From Vibrio aquaticus (lineage in GTDB: Bacteria; Pseudomonadota; Gammaproteobacteria; Enterobacterales; Vibrionaceae): DNA of 64,000 nucleotides. A program made the translations under genes and the position numbers. The DNA lies in assembly GCF_003970385.1 (NCBI RefSeq), contig NZ_RXZH01000001.1:248001-312000 (forward strand), in the 5' to 3' direction. Below are positions 20,267 to 30,950 of the stretch, piece after piece. The notes beneath the pieces were generated by a model. The model was not told the origin of the DNA, searched no databases, and worked only from the letters and a program-made list of their open reading frames with translations. Numbering within the stretch: the stretch's first letter is position 1; each line of letters starts with the position of its first letter.

Positions 20267-22027
20267 ATGAATATTAAGAATAAACTGTATTCATTAGGTG
20301 TTGTAGCCATTTTAGGGGTTGTTACTGTTCTTTTTTCAACCACTCATTTTGCCCAGACTACCTCGCAACTCAATCAAGCCAGTTTATTGGTTGCTAAACT
20401 CGAAATTCGCCTCTTAAACCTCCGCAGAAACGAGAAGGACTTCTTGTTACGTAAAGACATGAAGTATCTCGATAAATTTAACAAAAATATGGACACGTTT
20501 TTGAGCCTAGAGTCTGAATTAGCGGGAATACTTAACGCTAACGACCTTCCCTCTAGCCAGCAGCTCAAGCAAGATATTCTCAAATATCAAGACGGCTTCA
20601 ATGCTCTAGTCAATGCCTTTGAACAGCGCGGATTGAAGCCAGAGGACAAGCTCTACGGACAATACTTTACTCAACTTGCGAGTATTAAAGCGTCGCTTAG
20701 TAGCGACCAACTTGTGGATTTGTTCAAGTTCAATGAACTGGTTTTAAAGGGAGAATTTAACGGCGACTTGCTTCCAAGTAACGCATCATCCCTTGTAAGT
20801 GCCGCCAACACGCTGATTGAGCAAAGCAAGAAGATCGGTCTGAAATATAACCAAGGGCTTCTAGGTGATACTCGCGGCCTATCCCACAATGTAGAAAAGC
20901 AGTTTAAATCTTTTTCTGCTGCACTCGCACAGCAAACTGAAGCGACTCGTAGTCAGTTGGCAACATTGAAGCTAGTTGTGACTACGTTAGTTGTGTTGCT
21001 GATCTTTGGTTTTATTTTCCAAATCTCGCGTTCAATTAACCTACAGGTTTCTTCACTGCTTCACGCAATTCAAAAAATCGCTGAAACCAATAATGTTTCT
21101 CTTCGCGCAAAACTCACCAACAATGATGAGCTGTCTGAAATCGGTAGCTACTTTGACCGACTATTAGACAAGTTCGAGTCGCTAATTGCCGGTTCACAAG
21201 CTAAGTCAGCCACCCTGTCAAACAGCACCGGCAACATGCACAGTGAACTTCAAAACGTGATGGAACAATTTCATGTTCAAGCCAATCACACCAGTATGAT
21301 GGCCACCTCTGTGCAAGAAATGGTTTCAACTATCAATGAGATCTCTGAAAGCACTTCTGTCGCCGTCGAAGGCGTACAGCAAGCTTCAGTCAATGCACAA
21401 ACCGGTCGAAAAGTGGTCGAAACCACTGTGAATAATATTGACCAACTTTCTTCTATTTTGGGCAATAGCCAAGAGTCTATTAATTCACTCAACAATCACG
21501 TCGATAAGATTGGTGATGCCGTCAACATCATTCAAGAAATCGCCGAGCAAACTAACCTTCTCGCACTGAACGCCGCTATTGAGGCTGCACGTGCGGGTGA
21601 ACAAGGCCGAGGTTTCGCTGTGGTTGCCGATGAAGTTCGTGCGCTAGCTAGCCGTACACATCAATCAACGGAAGAAATCACTAAGGTTGTGACGGCGATC
21701 CAAAGCCAAATGTCGCAAGTGGTGACAGATATTGATCAATGTAATGAACAAGGCGGTCAAACCCTTGAAGCATCGAAGACTCTCGACAGCAGCTTAACGC
21801 AAATCATTGATGATATGACCAACATTCAGGCAAATTCAGAACGTATAGCGTCAGCCATCGAAGAGCAAGGCATCGTGATGAATCAAGTCAGTGAGTCTAT
21901 TACTGAACTTAACTCGATATCAGAAGGTAACATGAACTCAGCGCAGCAATGTTTGATTGAGGTCGACGGCATCGCAACACAAGCGGGCGAAATGGATAAA
22001 GCGGTTGCTGAGTTTAAGACTTCGTAA
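20267..22027 (+). CDS. Methyl-accepting chemotaxis protein with HBM-like sensor domain
   Basis: A 586-residue chemoreceptor. Membrane helices lie at about 8-28 and 232-252, bracketing a long all-helical periplasmic domain. Its [13 protein letters not shown] segment (residues 51-63) is typical of helical bimodular (HBM) sensors, known elsewhere to bind TCA acids or polyamines. A HAMP domain (253-305) and a cytoplasmic signalling hairpin follow, with the conserved tip [22 protein letters not shown] and methylation helices on either side. There is no C-terminal CheR-binding pentapeptide. The RBS AAGG is well placed and a terminator follows, so it is a solitary chemoreceptor gene. The ligand cannot be read from the sequence. 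Confidence 0.93.
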   Translation: MNIKNKLYSLGVVAILGVVTVLFSTTHFAQTTSQLNQASLLVAKLEIRLLNLRRNEKDFLLRKDMKYLDKFNKNMDTFLSLESELAGILNANDLPSSQQLKQDILKYQDGFNALVNAFEQRGLKPEDKLYGQYFTQLASIKASLSSDQLVDLFKFNELVLKGEFNGDLLPSNASSLVSAANTLIEQSKKIGLKYNQGLLGDTRGLSHNVEKQFKSFSAALAQQTEATRSQLATLKLVVTTLVVLLIFGFIFQISRSINLQVSSLLHAIQKIAETNNVSLRAKLTNNDELSEIGSYFDRLLDKFESLIAGSQAKSATLSNSTGNMHSELQNVMEQFHVQANHTSMMATSVQEMVSTINEISESTSVAVEGVQQASVNAQTGRKVVETTVNNIDQLSSILGNSQESINSLNNHVDKIGDAVNIIQEIAEQTNLLALNAAIEAARAGEQGRGFAVVADEVRALASRTHQSTEEITKVVTAIQSQMSQVVTDIDQCNEQGGQTLEASKTLDSSLTQIIDDMTNIQANSERIASAIEEQGIVMNQVSESITELNSISEGNMNSAQQCLIEVDGIATQAGEMDKAVAEFKTS

Positions 22028-22053
22028 TTCCGCAGCTATCTGACACCAATAAG

Positions 22054-22091
22054 AAAAAATCCCCCCAGCATTCACTGAGGGGATTTTTTAT
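22054..22091. terminator. Bidirectional terminator between the MCP gene and the RND operon
   Basis: AAAAAATCCCC...GGGGATTTTTT hairpin with a CAG/CTG inner pair. It has long A and T runs and lies between convergent genes. Confidence 0.9.
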
Positions 22092-22110
22092 TTACCTTAG
22101 CGATCCAAAA

Positions 22111-25100
22111 TTACTCATCATCGATCGGAACCAGTTTAGTGTTGCCTCCGTAAATCTTCTCTCGTCTTCTTTGCACCATCGCATAGAAACCTGGGATCAA
22201 GAACGTACCGGCAAGAAGCACGCACAGTAATCCACCAATCAGTGAAATACCTAACGAGTTTTGACTCACGTGACCGGCGCCTGAAGCAAAGATCAATGGG
22301 AAGATACCTAAGATGAACGACCAAGATGTCATGTTCACTGCGCGGAAACGTAACTTACCGCCCTTCACCGCCGCTTGGTCAATTGGAACATCTTTCTCTT
22401 CTCTTTCTAACTTAGCAAACTCAACGATTAAGATTGCGTTCTTTGCCGCTAAGGCTATGAGCAGAACTAAGCCTATCTGGGCATAGAGGTTGAGCGGTGT
22501 ACCCGTTAGATTCAGTGCCAAGAAAGAACCTAAGGTCGCTACTGGCACCACAAGAATGATGGCCAATGGAATCGACCAACTCTCATATTGTGCCACCATG
22601 AACAGATAGATAAAGATCAACGCGAGAGCAAAAGCAAAAATTGCCTGATTACCCGCTAACACCTCTTGGTAAGCCATACCTGTCCATTCATATTGATAGC
22701 CTTGAGGTAAGATTTCTTCTGCGACACGTTCCATTGCAGCAATCGCATCACCACTTGAGTACCCCGGAGCTGGCTGACCTTGGATGATAGCACTACGGTA
22801 CATATTGTAGCGCCATGCCACATCCGGTTCGAAGATTTGCTCGTAGCTCACTAGAGTGCTGAGTGGAATCATCTCACCACTGGCCGACCTTACGTGGAAG
22901 CGTTCTAAATCTTCCATTGTCTGACGATGTTGGCCGTCTGCCTGCATGGTCACGCGGAAGTTTTTGCCAAACATCGTGAAGTCATTGACGTACAGCGAGC
23001 CTAAGTTACCCTGTAGCGTTTGGAACACGTTCGACAAGGGAACACCAAGCTGCTGGGTCTTTTCTCGGTCAATATCAACATAGTAATGCGGAACGTTGGC
23101 TCGGAAAGTACTGAACGTAAAACCAATTTCAGGTTGTTTGTTCGCTTCTTCAATCACCTGCCCCATCACCATCGCCAGATCAGTTCGGCTTCGCCCTAGC
23201 GTATCTTCAAGAACAAACTCAAAACCTGATGCCGCGCCCATACCCGGTACCGCTGGCGGCCCCATGGCAAAGACGATCGCTTCTGGCATCGCCATTGCCG
23301 CTTTACCATTGATGCGCTGAGCGATCGCATTAGCCGAATGCTCACCGTCTAGGCCGTTACGCGTATCCCAGTCATGCAGTTTAATAAACAGTGACGCACC
23401 ATTCGACGCGGCAGCGCCGGTCATAAATGCGAAGCCATTCGCAACCGTCACGCCATCAACACCCGGCTCTTGTTCAACGATGTTCATCAACTTTTCAGAC
23501 ACCGCTTCAGTGCGCGATAGCGATGCAGAATCTGGAAGTTGCACGTTAACGAGTAAGATGCCTTTGTCTTCTTGAGGTACGAATGCTGTCGACGTTGTTT
23601 TGGCAAAGAAACTCACCGCCGCAACCGCAACAACAAAGAAGGTGATCAGTAACAGCGCCTTTTTCACCAGGAAGCCCGCCACTTGGCCGTAACGCTTGGT
23701 AACTCGCTCTAGCCCAGCGTTAAAGGCCTTAAACCAACGAGCCGTATTACCACCGCCCTGTTTCAGTACCAGTGAACACAACGCAGGTGAAAGCGTTAGC
23801 GCGTTAATGGAAGAGATCACAACCGAGATACAGATCGTTAATGCAAACTGTCTATACATGATGCCAGTAATTCCCGGAAGCATCGCAACTGGCAAGAACA
23901 CGGCTAATAGAACTAACGTCGAGGTTACGATCGGTCCAGTCACCTCTTTCATCGCGATCAAGGTCGCTTTACGTGGGCTAAGCGTTGGGTCTTGCGCCAT
24001 AGTAGTGTCGACATTTTCGATAACAAGGATCGCGTCATCGACCACGATACCAATAGCGAGAATCAAGCCGAACAAGGTCACGGTATTAATGGTAAAGCCC
24101 GTCGCCTGCATGATTGCAAAAGTGCCAATCAGAGAAACAGGGATTGCAACCACAGGAATTAAGGTGGCTCGTGCACTGCCTAAAAACAGATAGGTCACCG
24201 CAATAACCAGTAATATCGCTTCCACCAGCGTCTTAACGACGCCTTTAATCGATTCCGCAACAAAGACTGTTGTGTCATAACTGGTTTCATACGCCATCCC
24301 TTCAGGGAAGTTCGTACTTAAGTTGTCGAGCAGTTCCATCACCGCTTGGCCGCTTTCTAATGCATTGGCGTCAGACTGAAGTGAGAGCGCTACGATTGAA
24401 GCATCTTGTCCACGGAATTTACCGCTACCGTCATAGAACTTCTTGCCGAGCTCTACGCGGGCAACATCTTTTAGATAGACGCTAGAGCCATCACGATTTG
24501 CACGAAGCACAACATTCTCAAACTCATCAACGCTTTCCAAACGACCTTTGGTCACAAGGTTGAACTGGACTTCTTGCGCCGTGCTATACGGTGCAGCACC
24601 CACTCGTCCTGCGGCAACTTGTACGTTTTGCTCGGCAAGTGCTGAGTAAACGTCACTGGTCGTTAGGTTTAAGTTCGCCATCTTCTCTGGGTCAAGCCAA
24701 ACACGCATTGCATATTCGCCGCCACCGATCACGTTCACTTCACTGATACCCTTGACTCGAGCCAGTTGATCTTTCACGTTTAGGTTGATGTAGTTAATCA
24801 AGAACTGATCATCATACTTACCGTCTGGTGAAAAGAAGTTTAGAACCATAAGTAGATCGGGTGAGCGTTTTTTCACCGTCACGCCAACCATACGAACTTC
24901 TTGAGGAAGCTTGGATTCTATTTGCGATACTCGGTTCTGAACGTTAACTTGAGCCATATCTGGGTCAGTGCCAACATCGAACGTCACGTTCAAGCTGTAT
25001 GAACCATCATTGGCACTTTTTGAAGACATGTAGATCATGTCTTCTACACCATTCACTGAGGTTTCGATGGGATCAGCAATGGCCTGCTCGACGACTTCGG

Positions 25101-25263
25101 CACTTGCCCCCGTGTAGTAGGCATTAACGCTCACAGAAGGTGGGCTAATTTTAGGATATTCAGCCACTGGCAAGAGGGTTAATGAAATCGCCCCAGCAAG
25201 GGTAAGAATAATTGAGATAACCAGTGCGAATTTTGGGCGCTGTATAAAAAAACGACTTAACAT
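22111..25263 (-). CDS. HAE1-type multidrug RND permease (AcrB-like)
   Basis: A 1050-residue trimeric inner membrane proton/drug antiporter of the AcrB/MexB class. It begins [18 protein letters not shown] with [16 protein letters not shown], typical of HAE1 pumps. The proton-relay residues are intact: Asp-Asp in helix 4 ([14 protein letters not shown]) and Lys in helix 10 ([16 protein letters not shown]). A strong ribosome binding site (AGGAGGGG) precedes the ATG. It lies 8 bases after its adaptor gene. There is no outer membrane factor gene, so TolC is the likely partner. It resembles the Vibrio Vex/Vme pumps, but I cannot say which one. Confidence 0.95.
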   Translation of the reverse strand: MLSRFFIQRPKFALVISIILTLAGAISLTLLPVAEYPKISPPSVSVNAYYTGASAEVVEQAIADPIETSVNGVEDMIYMSSKSANDGSYSLNVTFDVGTDPDMAQVNVQNRVSQIESKLPQEVRMVGVTVKKRSPDLLMVLNFFSPDGKYDDQFLINYINLNVKDQLARVKGISEVNVIGGGEYAMRVWLDPEKMANLNLTTSDVYSALAEQNVQVAAGRVGAAPYSTAQEVQFNLVTKGRLESVDEFENVVLRANRDGSSVYLKDVARVELGKKFYDGSGKFRGQDASIVALSLQSDANALESGQAVMELLDNLSTNFPEGMAYETSYDTTVFVAESIKGVVKTLVEAILLVIAVTYLFLGSARATLIPVVAIPVSLIGTFAIMQATGFTINTVTLFGLILAIGIVVDDAILVIENVDTTMAQDPTLSPRKATLIAMKEVTGPIVTSTLVLLAVFLPVAMLPGITGIMYRQFALTICISVVISSINALTLSPALCSLVLKQGGGNTARWFKAFNAGLERVTKRYGQVAGFLVKKALLLITFFVVAVAAVSFFAKTTSTAFVPQEDKGILLVNVQLPDSASLSRTEAVSEKLMNIVEQEPGVDGVTVANGFAFMTGAAASNGASLFIKLHDWDTRNGLDGEHSANAIAQRINGKAAMAMPEAIVFAMGPPAVPGMGAASGFEFVLEDTLGRSRTDLAMVMGQVIEEANKQPEIGFTFSTFRANVPHYYVDIDREKTQQLGVPLSNVFQTLQGNLGSLYVNDFTMFGKNFRVTMQADGQHRQTMEDLERFHVRSASGEMIPLSTLVSYEQIFEPDVAWRYNMYRSAIIQGQPAPGYSSGDAIAAMERVAEEILPQGYQYEWTGMAYQEVLAGNQAIFAFALALIFIYLFMVAQYESWSIPLAIILVVPVATLGSFLALNLTGTPLNLYAQIGLVLLIALAAKNAILIVEFAKLEREEKDVPIDQAAVKGGKLRFRAVNMTSWSFILGIFPLIFASGAGHVSQNSLGISLIGGLLCVLLAGTFLIPGFYAMVQRRREKIYGGNTKLVPIDDE

Positions 25264-25271
25264 GACCCCTC

Positions 25272-26390
25272 CTACTCAGTGACCGCTGTATCAGCGAATC
25301 GAACAGGCACACCGTTTCGGATACGTTGTAACCCTTGTGTTATCACTTGTTCTTCAGCCTTCAAACCGTTTTTAACGATAACACCTTGCTCAAGCTGAGT
25401 GCCAAGCTCTACGTTTCGTCGCTCGGCCACATTTCCTTGTGCAACGACCATAACGAAATTGCCTTCAAGATCCGTTTGAACAGCGCGGCGAGGAATCACG
25501 ATCACATCTTGTGTCTGCTTTTCTCGTAACTCGACTCGGATATGCTGCCCGGGCAATAAGCGATAGTCTGGGTTATCAACCTCCGCGCGCATCGCGATCG
25601 TGCCGGTATTGAGGTCAATTCGGTTACCCAAGAAATCGAGCTTGCCGATATGTTCAAAAGGTTGACCATTCTCTAGTACCACTTGTACTTCGATGGACTC
25701 TGCAGACCCTTCTCCTTTCACCTTATCCATTCCTAGCTGCAAACGCTCTCGTTCGCTAATACTAAAACTGGTATGAACAGGATCTAAGCTCACGAGAGTG
25801 GTGAGTATCCCCGACTGAGGTGAAACTAAATCACCGGTACTCACTTTACTTTGGGCAATACGGCCAGCAAATGGAGCTCTAATTTGTGTGTAAGAGAGGT
25901 TCACTTCGGCGAGATGAATGTGTGCTTTCGCGGCTTCAACCTGTGCTTGAGAACCTAGAAGTACCGCGTTCAAATTATCAAATTCAGACTGAGAGATACT
26001 GCCTTTAGGAAGCAGATTCTTACCACGTTCGAAATCGAGTTCCGCTTTTTTAAGTGACGCATTGGCCTGGGCTAAGGTCGCTTTTGCACTCGCGAGTTGG
26101 GCCTCGAATGAGGAAGGTTCAATTGAGTAAAGTAGTTGACCTTTCTCGACCATTTGACCTTCGTTAAAATGGCGAGTCTGGAGGTAACCCGTAACCTGAG
26201 CGGTTATATTGGTATCTTCGACCGCTTCAATACGACCGATATAGGATTGGCTGTGTTGGTGAGGGGAATATTGCGCCTGCTCTGCTACTACGAGCTGTGC
26301 GGGCATTTGTTTTTGTCCTTGAGAATTGTCGCCGCATCCTACGAGAAAGATAGCACTACTAAGCGCCGTAAAGAGTAACGTTTTTTTCAT
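25272..26390 (-). CDS. RND efflux periplasmic adaptor, AcrA-like lipoprotein
   Basis: A membrane fusion protein of 372 residues with a lipobox in [22 protein letters not shown] (Cys20). It contains the lipoyl motif split around a helical hairpin ([15 protein letters not shown] ... [17 protein letters not shown]), a [20 protein letters not shown] barrel segment typical of AcrA, and the proximal domain. I chose the ATG at 26390, because the upstream eight codons of the frame add non-signal residues. It is the first gene of the operon with the AcrB-like permease. A perfect inverted repeat lies just upstream. Confidence 0.93.
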   Translation of the reverse strand: MKKTLLFTALSSAIFLVGCGDNSQGQKQMPAQLVVAEQAQYSPHQHSQSYIGRIEAVEDTNITAQVTGYLQTRHFNEGQMVEKGQLLYSIEPSSFEAQLASAKATLAQANASLKKAELDFERGKNLLPKGSISQSEFDNLNAVLLGSQAQVEAAKAHIHLAEVNLSYTQIRAPFAGRIAQSKVSTGDLVSPQSGILTTLVSLDPVHTSFSISERERLQLGMDKVKGEGSAESIEVQVVLENGQPFEHIGKLDFLGNRIDLNTGTIAMRAEVDNPDYRLLPGQHIRVELREKQTQDVIVIPRRAVQTDLEGNFVMVVAQGNVAERRNVELGTQLEQGVIVKNGLKAEEQVITQGLQRIRNGVPVRFADTAVTE

Positions 26391-26399
26391 GAATAGACC

Positions 26400-26439
26400 G
26401 TTAGATAAATACAAAATGGGCTTTATAAAACTATCTAAC
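26400..26439. promoter_or_regulatory. Perfect 8-bp inverted repeat before the acrAB-like operon
   Basis: GTTAGATA (26400-26407) and TATCTAAC (26432-26439) are separated by 24 bases, starting 10 bases before the adaptor start codon. They could be paired half-sites of a repressor or the stem of a leader hairpin. There is no adjacent regulator gene. Confidence 0.35.
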
Positions 26440-26489
26440 AGTCTGTGAGGCTATGTCCGAGAATTATCAAAAGGGAAAGGTTAAGTGTT

Positions 26490-27050
26490 TCAACCTGTTA
26501 CAAGCTCTGACTTAATGTGATCTTGCACACTTTCTAACAGTGCTTGCCCTGACGGCCAAGTGTAAACCAGCTCGGTAACTTGGCTACCACACGGTGCGTT
26601 CCAAAGCCTTTCTAGATCACACTGCCCACCTAAATGCTGATAAAACTCGACGGCCTGTTTGTTATCTTTCATGACTTCTAAATAGACGCCATTGTCAGGG
26701 AAATATTGCGCAATCCACTGGGCAATTTCAGCCAGCAGTTGAGTTCCTAAACCACGGCCACGGTAACTAGGGTCAATGTGCAGAGCATCAATAATGGTGC
26801 CTTTCTCAAAATCATGATTGCCAAATGCACAGACGAAACCACACAATAAACCACCCTCTTCGAGCAAGATTACGTGTTGATTGAACGGTGGGTTAATCAG
26901 GCGAGTTTGCCAAATTGCAGAGCGTTCATCATGAACCTCTTCTTCAAGAAACTCAGCGCCTAAGATACCAGAGTAAAATTGCTTCCAACTCTGTGCATGC
27001 AGTGTAGCAATGCGTTCATAGTCGCTATATTCAGCTACTTTCAATTCCAT
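26490..27050 (-). CDS. GNAT family N-acetyltransferase
   Basis: A 186-residue acetyltransferase of the GNAT fold. The acetyl-CoA loop is visible as DPSYRGRGLGTQLLAEI (R-G-x-G-L/G), preceded by the strand IIDALHID and followed by YLEVMKDNKQAVEFYQHLGG, the usual beta5-alpha4 segment with the catalytic-type Tyr. I chose the ATG at 27050 because AAGGAAC precedes it and homologues begin at this ELKVAEYSD segment; the frame is open to 27107. Substrate unknown. Single gene, divergent from the desaturase. Confidence 0.85.
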   Translation of the reverse strand: MELKVAEYSDYERIATLHAQSWKQFYSGILGAEFLEEEVHDERSAIWQTRLINPPFNQHVILLEEGGLLCGFVCAFGNHDFEKGTIIDALHIDPSYRGRGLGTQLLAEIAQWIAQYFPDNGVYLEVMKDNKQAVEFYQHLGGQCDLERLWNAPCGSQVTELVYTWPSGQALLESVQDHIKSELVTG

Positions 27051-27226
27051 TTGTAGTTCCTTATTACTTCCTGTAAGGATTGTTTGCCCCTTCATACTAT
27101 AAAACATTTAACTAAAAGCCAAACATTCTGAAACATTCCCCATTCGTAGTGCATTGTCACTCCTATAAAAGCTACAAATCGTTACCAAATATCCCGTTGA
27201 CTCCTCATAAATTTGAACCATGCCGT

Positions 27227-27254
27227 TTGACTTACACGTGTACGCTGATATTCT
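27227..27254 (+). promoter_or_regulatory. Desaturase promoter with embedded FabR-like operator
   Basis: TTGACT (27227-27232) and TATTCT (27249-27254), 16 bases apart, form a likely sigma-70 promoter. The spacer holds the perfect palindrome TACACGTGTA (27233-27242). Read on the minus strand, the surrounding AGCGTACACGTGTAAGT closely resembles the operator of FabR, the unsaturated-fatty-acid repressor of fabA/fabB in E. coli. A repressor bound here would block the polymerase directly. Confidence 0.6.
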
Positions 27255-27286
27255 AGCGAACAATTGTTAGCTGAAAGGAAATCCCA

Positions 27287-28414
27287 ATGTCTGGTTTGAG
27301 CAAACCACCACTGATTTGGTTAAACGTCTTTATCTTTTTGTCCTCATTCTTACTTGCTGCTGTTGTCGTGCCCTGGTACGGAATGACGAATGGTTACGGG
27401 TTAGAACATGGGCTATGGTTCCTCGCTGCGTTTTCTTTTTGTAATTTGTCGATCACGGCGGGTTATCACAGGCTTTGGTCTCATAAAACCTTTGAAGCGC
27501 ATTGGTCTCTACGTTTGATATTTGCTATTGGCGGCGCTTTCGCTCTCCAGAACAGCGCCCTGCATTGGAGTTCTGACCACCGCATTCACCACAAGCATGT
27601 AGACAACAATGATAAAGACCCTTACTCGGCTAAACGCGGATTTTGGTTCTCTCACATCGGTTGGATGCTGCGTGAATACAACACCAACACATACGACGAC
27701 TATTCAAACTGTCGCGATCTACAGAAAGATAAGATCGTAATGTGGCAGCACAAATACTATGTCCCTCTTGCCCTAGCGACTAACTTTGGTCTTCCTCTGC
27801 TACTCGGCGTTATCTATGGCGATGTGATTGGTATGTTGCTAGTCGTCGGTGTCTTACGTCTGGTGTTCAGCCATCACTCGACCTTCTTTATTAACTCATT
27901 GGCGCACATTTGGGGCTCTCAACCTTATACAGATAAGAATACTGCCCGCGATAACGCTGTTCTTGCCGTGTTCACTTTTGGTGAGGGCTATCATAACTAC
28001 CATCACATCTTTGAAAATGACTACCGCAATGGTATTTATTGGTGGCAATACGACCCAACCAAATGGTTAATCAAGTCATGTTCATGGCTAGGTTTAACTA
28101 AGAAATTACGCGTCACGCCTAAGCTTAAAATTGAAAAAGCTAAAGCGAAACAAGCGCTCAGCACGGCATCTAGGAATGTCAGTAAGCTTCCCAATGGCAA
28201 GCTGCTTAACGATGCATTAAACAAAGAATTTGAAGAGTTAATGGTGAAGTTAGCTGACTACTACGATATTAAAAAACAGGTACTGGAATCGAAGCGCGCT
28301 GACCTCACGCAGAAATATGAACGTTCGGTACTGAAAGTCCGCTATCAACAAATGAAAGATGATCTCGCGGCGCAACGTAAAAGCTGGGAAATGCTTATTG
28401 CACAATATGCCTAA
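27287..28414 (+). CDS. Acyl-CoA/acyl-lipid delta-9 desaturase
   Basis: A 375-residue membrane di-iron desaturase that introduces a cis double bond into saturated acyl chains using oxygen. The three histidine clusters are HRLWSH (61-66), HRIHH (98-102) and HNYHH (236-240), with hydrophobic spans before and between them. The last 90 residues (from about 285) form a charged, coiled-coil-like tail rich in Lys and Ala, beyond the catalytic domain and absent from the shorter members of the family. Ribosome binding site GAAAGGAA. The promoter contains a FabR-like operator, linking the gene to membrane fluidity control. Terminator downstream. Confidence 0.93.
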   Translation: MSGLSKPPLIWLNVFIFLSSFLLAAVVVPWYGMTNGYGLEHGLWFLAAFSFCNLSITAGYHRLWSHKTFEAHWSLRLIFAIGGAFALQNSALHWSSDHRIHHKHVDNNDKDPYSAKRGFWFSHIGWMLREYNTNTYDDYSNCRDLQKDKIVMWQHKYYVPLALATNFGLPLLLGVIYGDVIGMLLVVGVLRLVFSHHSTFFINSLAHIWGSQPYTDKNTARDNAVLAVFTFGEGYHNYHHIFENDYRNGIYWWQYDPTKWLIKSCSWLGLTKKLRVTPKLKIEKAKAKQALSTASRNVSKLPNGKLLNDALNKEFEELMVKLADYYDIKKQVLESKRADLTQKYERSVLKVRYQQMKDDLAAQRKSWEMLIAQYA

Positions 28415-28426
28415 CCTTCAACAATT

Positions 28427-28460
28427 AAAAAGGCTCCCATATCGTTATGAGAGCCTTTTT
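28427..28460. terminator. Bidirectional terminator after the desaturase gene
   Basis: Stem AAAAAGGCTC / GAGCCTTTTT between convergent genes. Confidence 0.9.
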
Positions 28461-28483
28461 GTTTTAAGTGAGCTTGCGGTTGA

Positions 28484-29023
28484 CTAGACAACATTCAGCT
28501 TGATTGAGTACTCAATACACTCAATGTCATTGCCATTAAGCTTTGCATAGTTCTCTACCACTCGTATTCGATGAAAACCGTTAGAAAGCAGTACTTTTTG
28601 TGACGCTTTATTACTCACTTCCACATACGCAAACAGACGGCCTATTCCTTGAGTTTTTAGAATCGCTATCCCTCTTTCTAAGGCCTGTGTTGCGACTCCC
28701 ATAGAGACATACTTCTGCCCAACTCTATAACCAACATGAGCCGTGTTCTTCTTAAAGTCCAAATTGGTAAAATTCAATCGCCCTAGAATAGTATGGTTGC
28801 GATCTTTGATGAGGAGTGGGAGCAATTGACGACATTTGTAATCAAGAAGAAACTCTTGAATATGAGCTTGAACGCCGTGAAGAGAATAGAAGTTTTCTTC
28901 TCTTGGTGGGATAAATTGATCGAACCAGCCTTTGTTGTCTGATTCAAAGGCAAGCAGCTGCTCAGCGTCATCTAAACTGAGCAGCTCTAATGTAATTTCA
29001 GCAAATTCCTTTTTACTGCTCAC
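28484..29023 (-). CDS. GNAT acetyltransferase, RimJ/RimL type
   Basis: A 179-residue GNAT protein of the RimJ/RimL (Acetyltransf_3) class, which modify protein N-termini or small amines. The acetyl-CoA site reads VGYRVGQKYVSMGVATQALERGI, and VEVSNKASQKVLLSNGFHRI is the usual C-terminal strand-helix. The start is GTG with an AGGA ribosome binding site inside the end of the helicase gene, eight bases away, so the two are probably cotranscribed. Substrate unknown. Confidence 0.87.
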   Translation of the reverse strand: MSSKKEFAEITLELLSLDDAEQLLAFESDNKGWFDQFIPPREENFYSLHGVQAHIQEFLLDYKCRQLLPLLIKDRNHTILGRLNFTNLDFKKNTAHVGYRVGQKYVSMGVATQALERGIAILKTQGIGRLFAYVEVSNKASQKVLLSNGFHRIRVVENYAKLNGNDIECIEYSIKLNVV

Positions 29024-29031
29024 TAATGATC

Positions 29032-30297
29032 CTAACGTTTACTACTCTTGCCTCGACCGGCGTGGATCTTAAGCTTAGCTTTCATTTTACGTTTGTCAGA
29101 GTTTCGACCTTTGCGCTTTGGTAAGCGATCTGGTTCAATCTCTTCAATCAGGCTTGGTTCAAAACCTTCCAACCACTCCTGAGGGAGTTTACTGTCTAGC
29201 AGCCGTTCAATTGCCTCAAGTAAATACTCTTCATCACGGCTCATGAGTGATACAGCAAAACCTTCTTTGCCTGCACGACCCGTACGACCGATTCGGTGTA
29301 CATAATCTTCTGCTTTATACGGCATGTCAAAGTTCACAACTTGCTCTAACTGTTGAATATCTAAACCACGTGCGGCCACATCTGTTGCAATCAACGCGCG
29401 AATTTTACCTGATTTAAAATCATCAAGCGCTTTTTGTCTTGCGCCCTGGCTCTTATCACCATTGATGGACGCGGCTTTAATTCCGTCCAGCTTCAGCTCT
29501 TTGGCTAATGCATCACTGCCCTGCTTGGTTTTGGTAAACACCAAGACTTGTTGCCAGTTACGAGACCCAATCAGGTAGGCCAATAGCTCTGCTTTGCGTT
29601 TTTTATCGACTGGGTAGACCATCTGCTTCACAGTTTCAGCGGTGCTGTTTGATGGCGTTACCTGCACTTCTACAGGCTCGTTTAGCATGTTGTACGCAAT
29701 GGTTTTGAGGCGTTTATCAAACGTCGCCGAGAAGAACATCGTCTGACGTTCTTCACTGCATCTGCTAAGGATACGTTTGATATCAGGCATAAAGCCCATA
29801 TCCAACATACGGTCAGCTTCGTCTAAAACCAAGTAATCTGTTTTAAGAAGATTGATGTTCTTGCAAAATAGATGATCGATTAGGCGGCCAGGTGTCGCGA
29901 TAAGGATGTCACAACCTTGGTGCAGGTTACGCGTTTGCACATTCATGCTAGTGCCACCGTAAGCGGTCACGACTTTAATATCGGTGTCTTGAGCGTATAA
30001 CGTAATATTATCGAAGACTTGTTGGGCAAGCTCACGAGTGGGTACCAACACCAACGCGCGTACATCGTTACTTTGAGGGTCGCGAGTCGATTCAGACTCT
30101 AACAGCTTGTGCAAAATAGGTAAGCCAAAGGCTGCAGTTTTACCCGTCCCCGTTTGAGCGCCGGCCAAGACATCTTTGCCTTCAAGCACATGCGGAATCG
30201 CTTGCTTTTGGACTTCCGTTGGCTGCTGAAAACCTAACTTTTCTAATGTGGATAGCAGTGCTGAGTTCAGCCCTAGAGATTGAAATTCTGTCGACAT
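29032..30297 (-). CDS. DEAD-box ATP-dependent RNA helicase, RhlE-like
   Basis: A 421-residue DEAD-box helicase. Motifs in order: Q motif (FQQPTEVQKQAIP), motif I AQTGTGKTA, Ia PTRELAQQ, Ib TPGR, motif II DEAD (VLDEADRMLD), motif III SAT, motif IV VLVFTKTKQG, motif V ATDVAARGLD and motif VI HRIGRTGRAG. The short basic tail (KRKGRNSDKRKMKAK) suits the RhlE group, which acts in ribosome maturation and cold adaptation. I chose the ATG at 30297, preceded by AGGTAAC; the TTG just before it is less likely. Confidence 0.92.
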   Translation of the reverse strand: MSTEFQSLGLNSALLSTLEKLGFQQPTEVQKQAIPHVLEGKDVLAGAQTGTGKTAAFGLPILHKLLESESTRDPQSNDVRALVLVPTRELAQQVFDNITLYAQDTDIKVVTAYGGTSMNVQTRNLHQGCDILIATPGRLIDHLFCKNINLLKTDYLVLDEADRMLDMGFMPDIKRILSRCSEERQTMFFSATFDKRLKTIAYNMLNEPVEVQVTPSNSTAETVKQMVYPVDKKRKAELLAYLIGSRNWQQVLVFTKTKQGSDALAKELKLDGIKAASINGDKSQGARQKALDDFKSGKIRALIATDVAARGLDIQQLEQVVNFDMPYKAEDYVHRIGRTGRAGKEGFAVSLMSRDEEYLLEAIERLLDSKLPQEWLEGFEPSLIEEIEPDRLPKRKGRNSDKRKMKAKLKIHAGRGKSSKR

Positions 30298-30332
30298 CAA
30301 GGTTACCTATAATTGCAAGGCGGACGATTCTA

Positions 30333-30908
30333 TCAGAATCTTTTGGCTGCGGTTAGTATCTCGGGGTAGAAGGTACTAAATACTTCATTCAATTGGTGGT
30401 AGTTTGTCTCTAAATAGGGAAAACACTCGGCCAATACTCCCATTGTCGCTCTTCGTTGCGACATCCTATTGAGAGCGAACTCAATATTGTCTAAATGCTG
30501 GTAGGATTCTAGCCATTGCCCTTGCCACATAGCAAATGACATCTGAACAAAACGATCTGGTAGTGGAAAGCGAGATTGCGCTATGACACGTTTTTGCGCG
30601 TTGAGGCAAAATAGAGGCAGTTCATCATGATGGAACTCTCCCCACCGCTTAGATAGACAGTGGTCCCAAAACATATCTAACGCAATGCCTGAGAACCGCC
30701 TCACTCCCTGTGGGAAAAGCGATTTACTGTCCAGTACCGCTTGGTGACTGTCCGTAAAGGAATCCACGAACCGATGTAATTGAATGCCATCGGCGACCAC
30801 TTTGGGGAATTGACGCTGCGGATCACCTTTAACAAAGTCACCCAACAAGTTTCCTAGCGGACTTGATTGGCAATGATCAGCAATATGAAGATGAGCAAGA
30901 TAGTTCAA
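30333..30908 (-). CDS. acpH: Acyl carrier protein phosphodiesterase
   Basis: A 191-residue enzyme of the AcpH family, which removes the phosphopantetheine arm from holo-ACP. The N-terminus MNYLAHLHIADHCQSSPLGN aligns with E. coli AcpH (MNFLAHLHLA...). The metal-binding HD-like pattern is present in IQLHRFVDSFTDSHQAV and LDMFWDHCLSKRW. The start is TTG and no strong ribosome binding site is seen, so expression may be low; the match at the very N-terminus supports this start. It lies between the helicase gene and a 39-residue gene on the same strand. Confidence 0.88.
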   Translation of the reverse strand: MNYLAHLHIADHCQSSPLGNLLGDFVKGDPQRQFPKVVADGIQLHRFVDSFTDSHQAVLDSKSLFPQGVRRFSGIALDMFWDHCLSKRWGEFHHDELPLFCLNAQKRVIAQSRFPLPDRFVQMSFAMWQGQWLESYQHLDNIEFALNRMSQRRATMGVLAECFPYLETNYHQLNEVFSTFYPEILTAAKRF

Positions 30909-30950
30909 AAGCAGTACCGAATAAAAACTATCTGTTTATAAAAGCACAAA

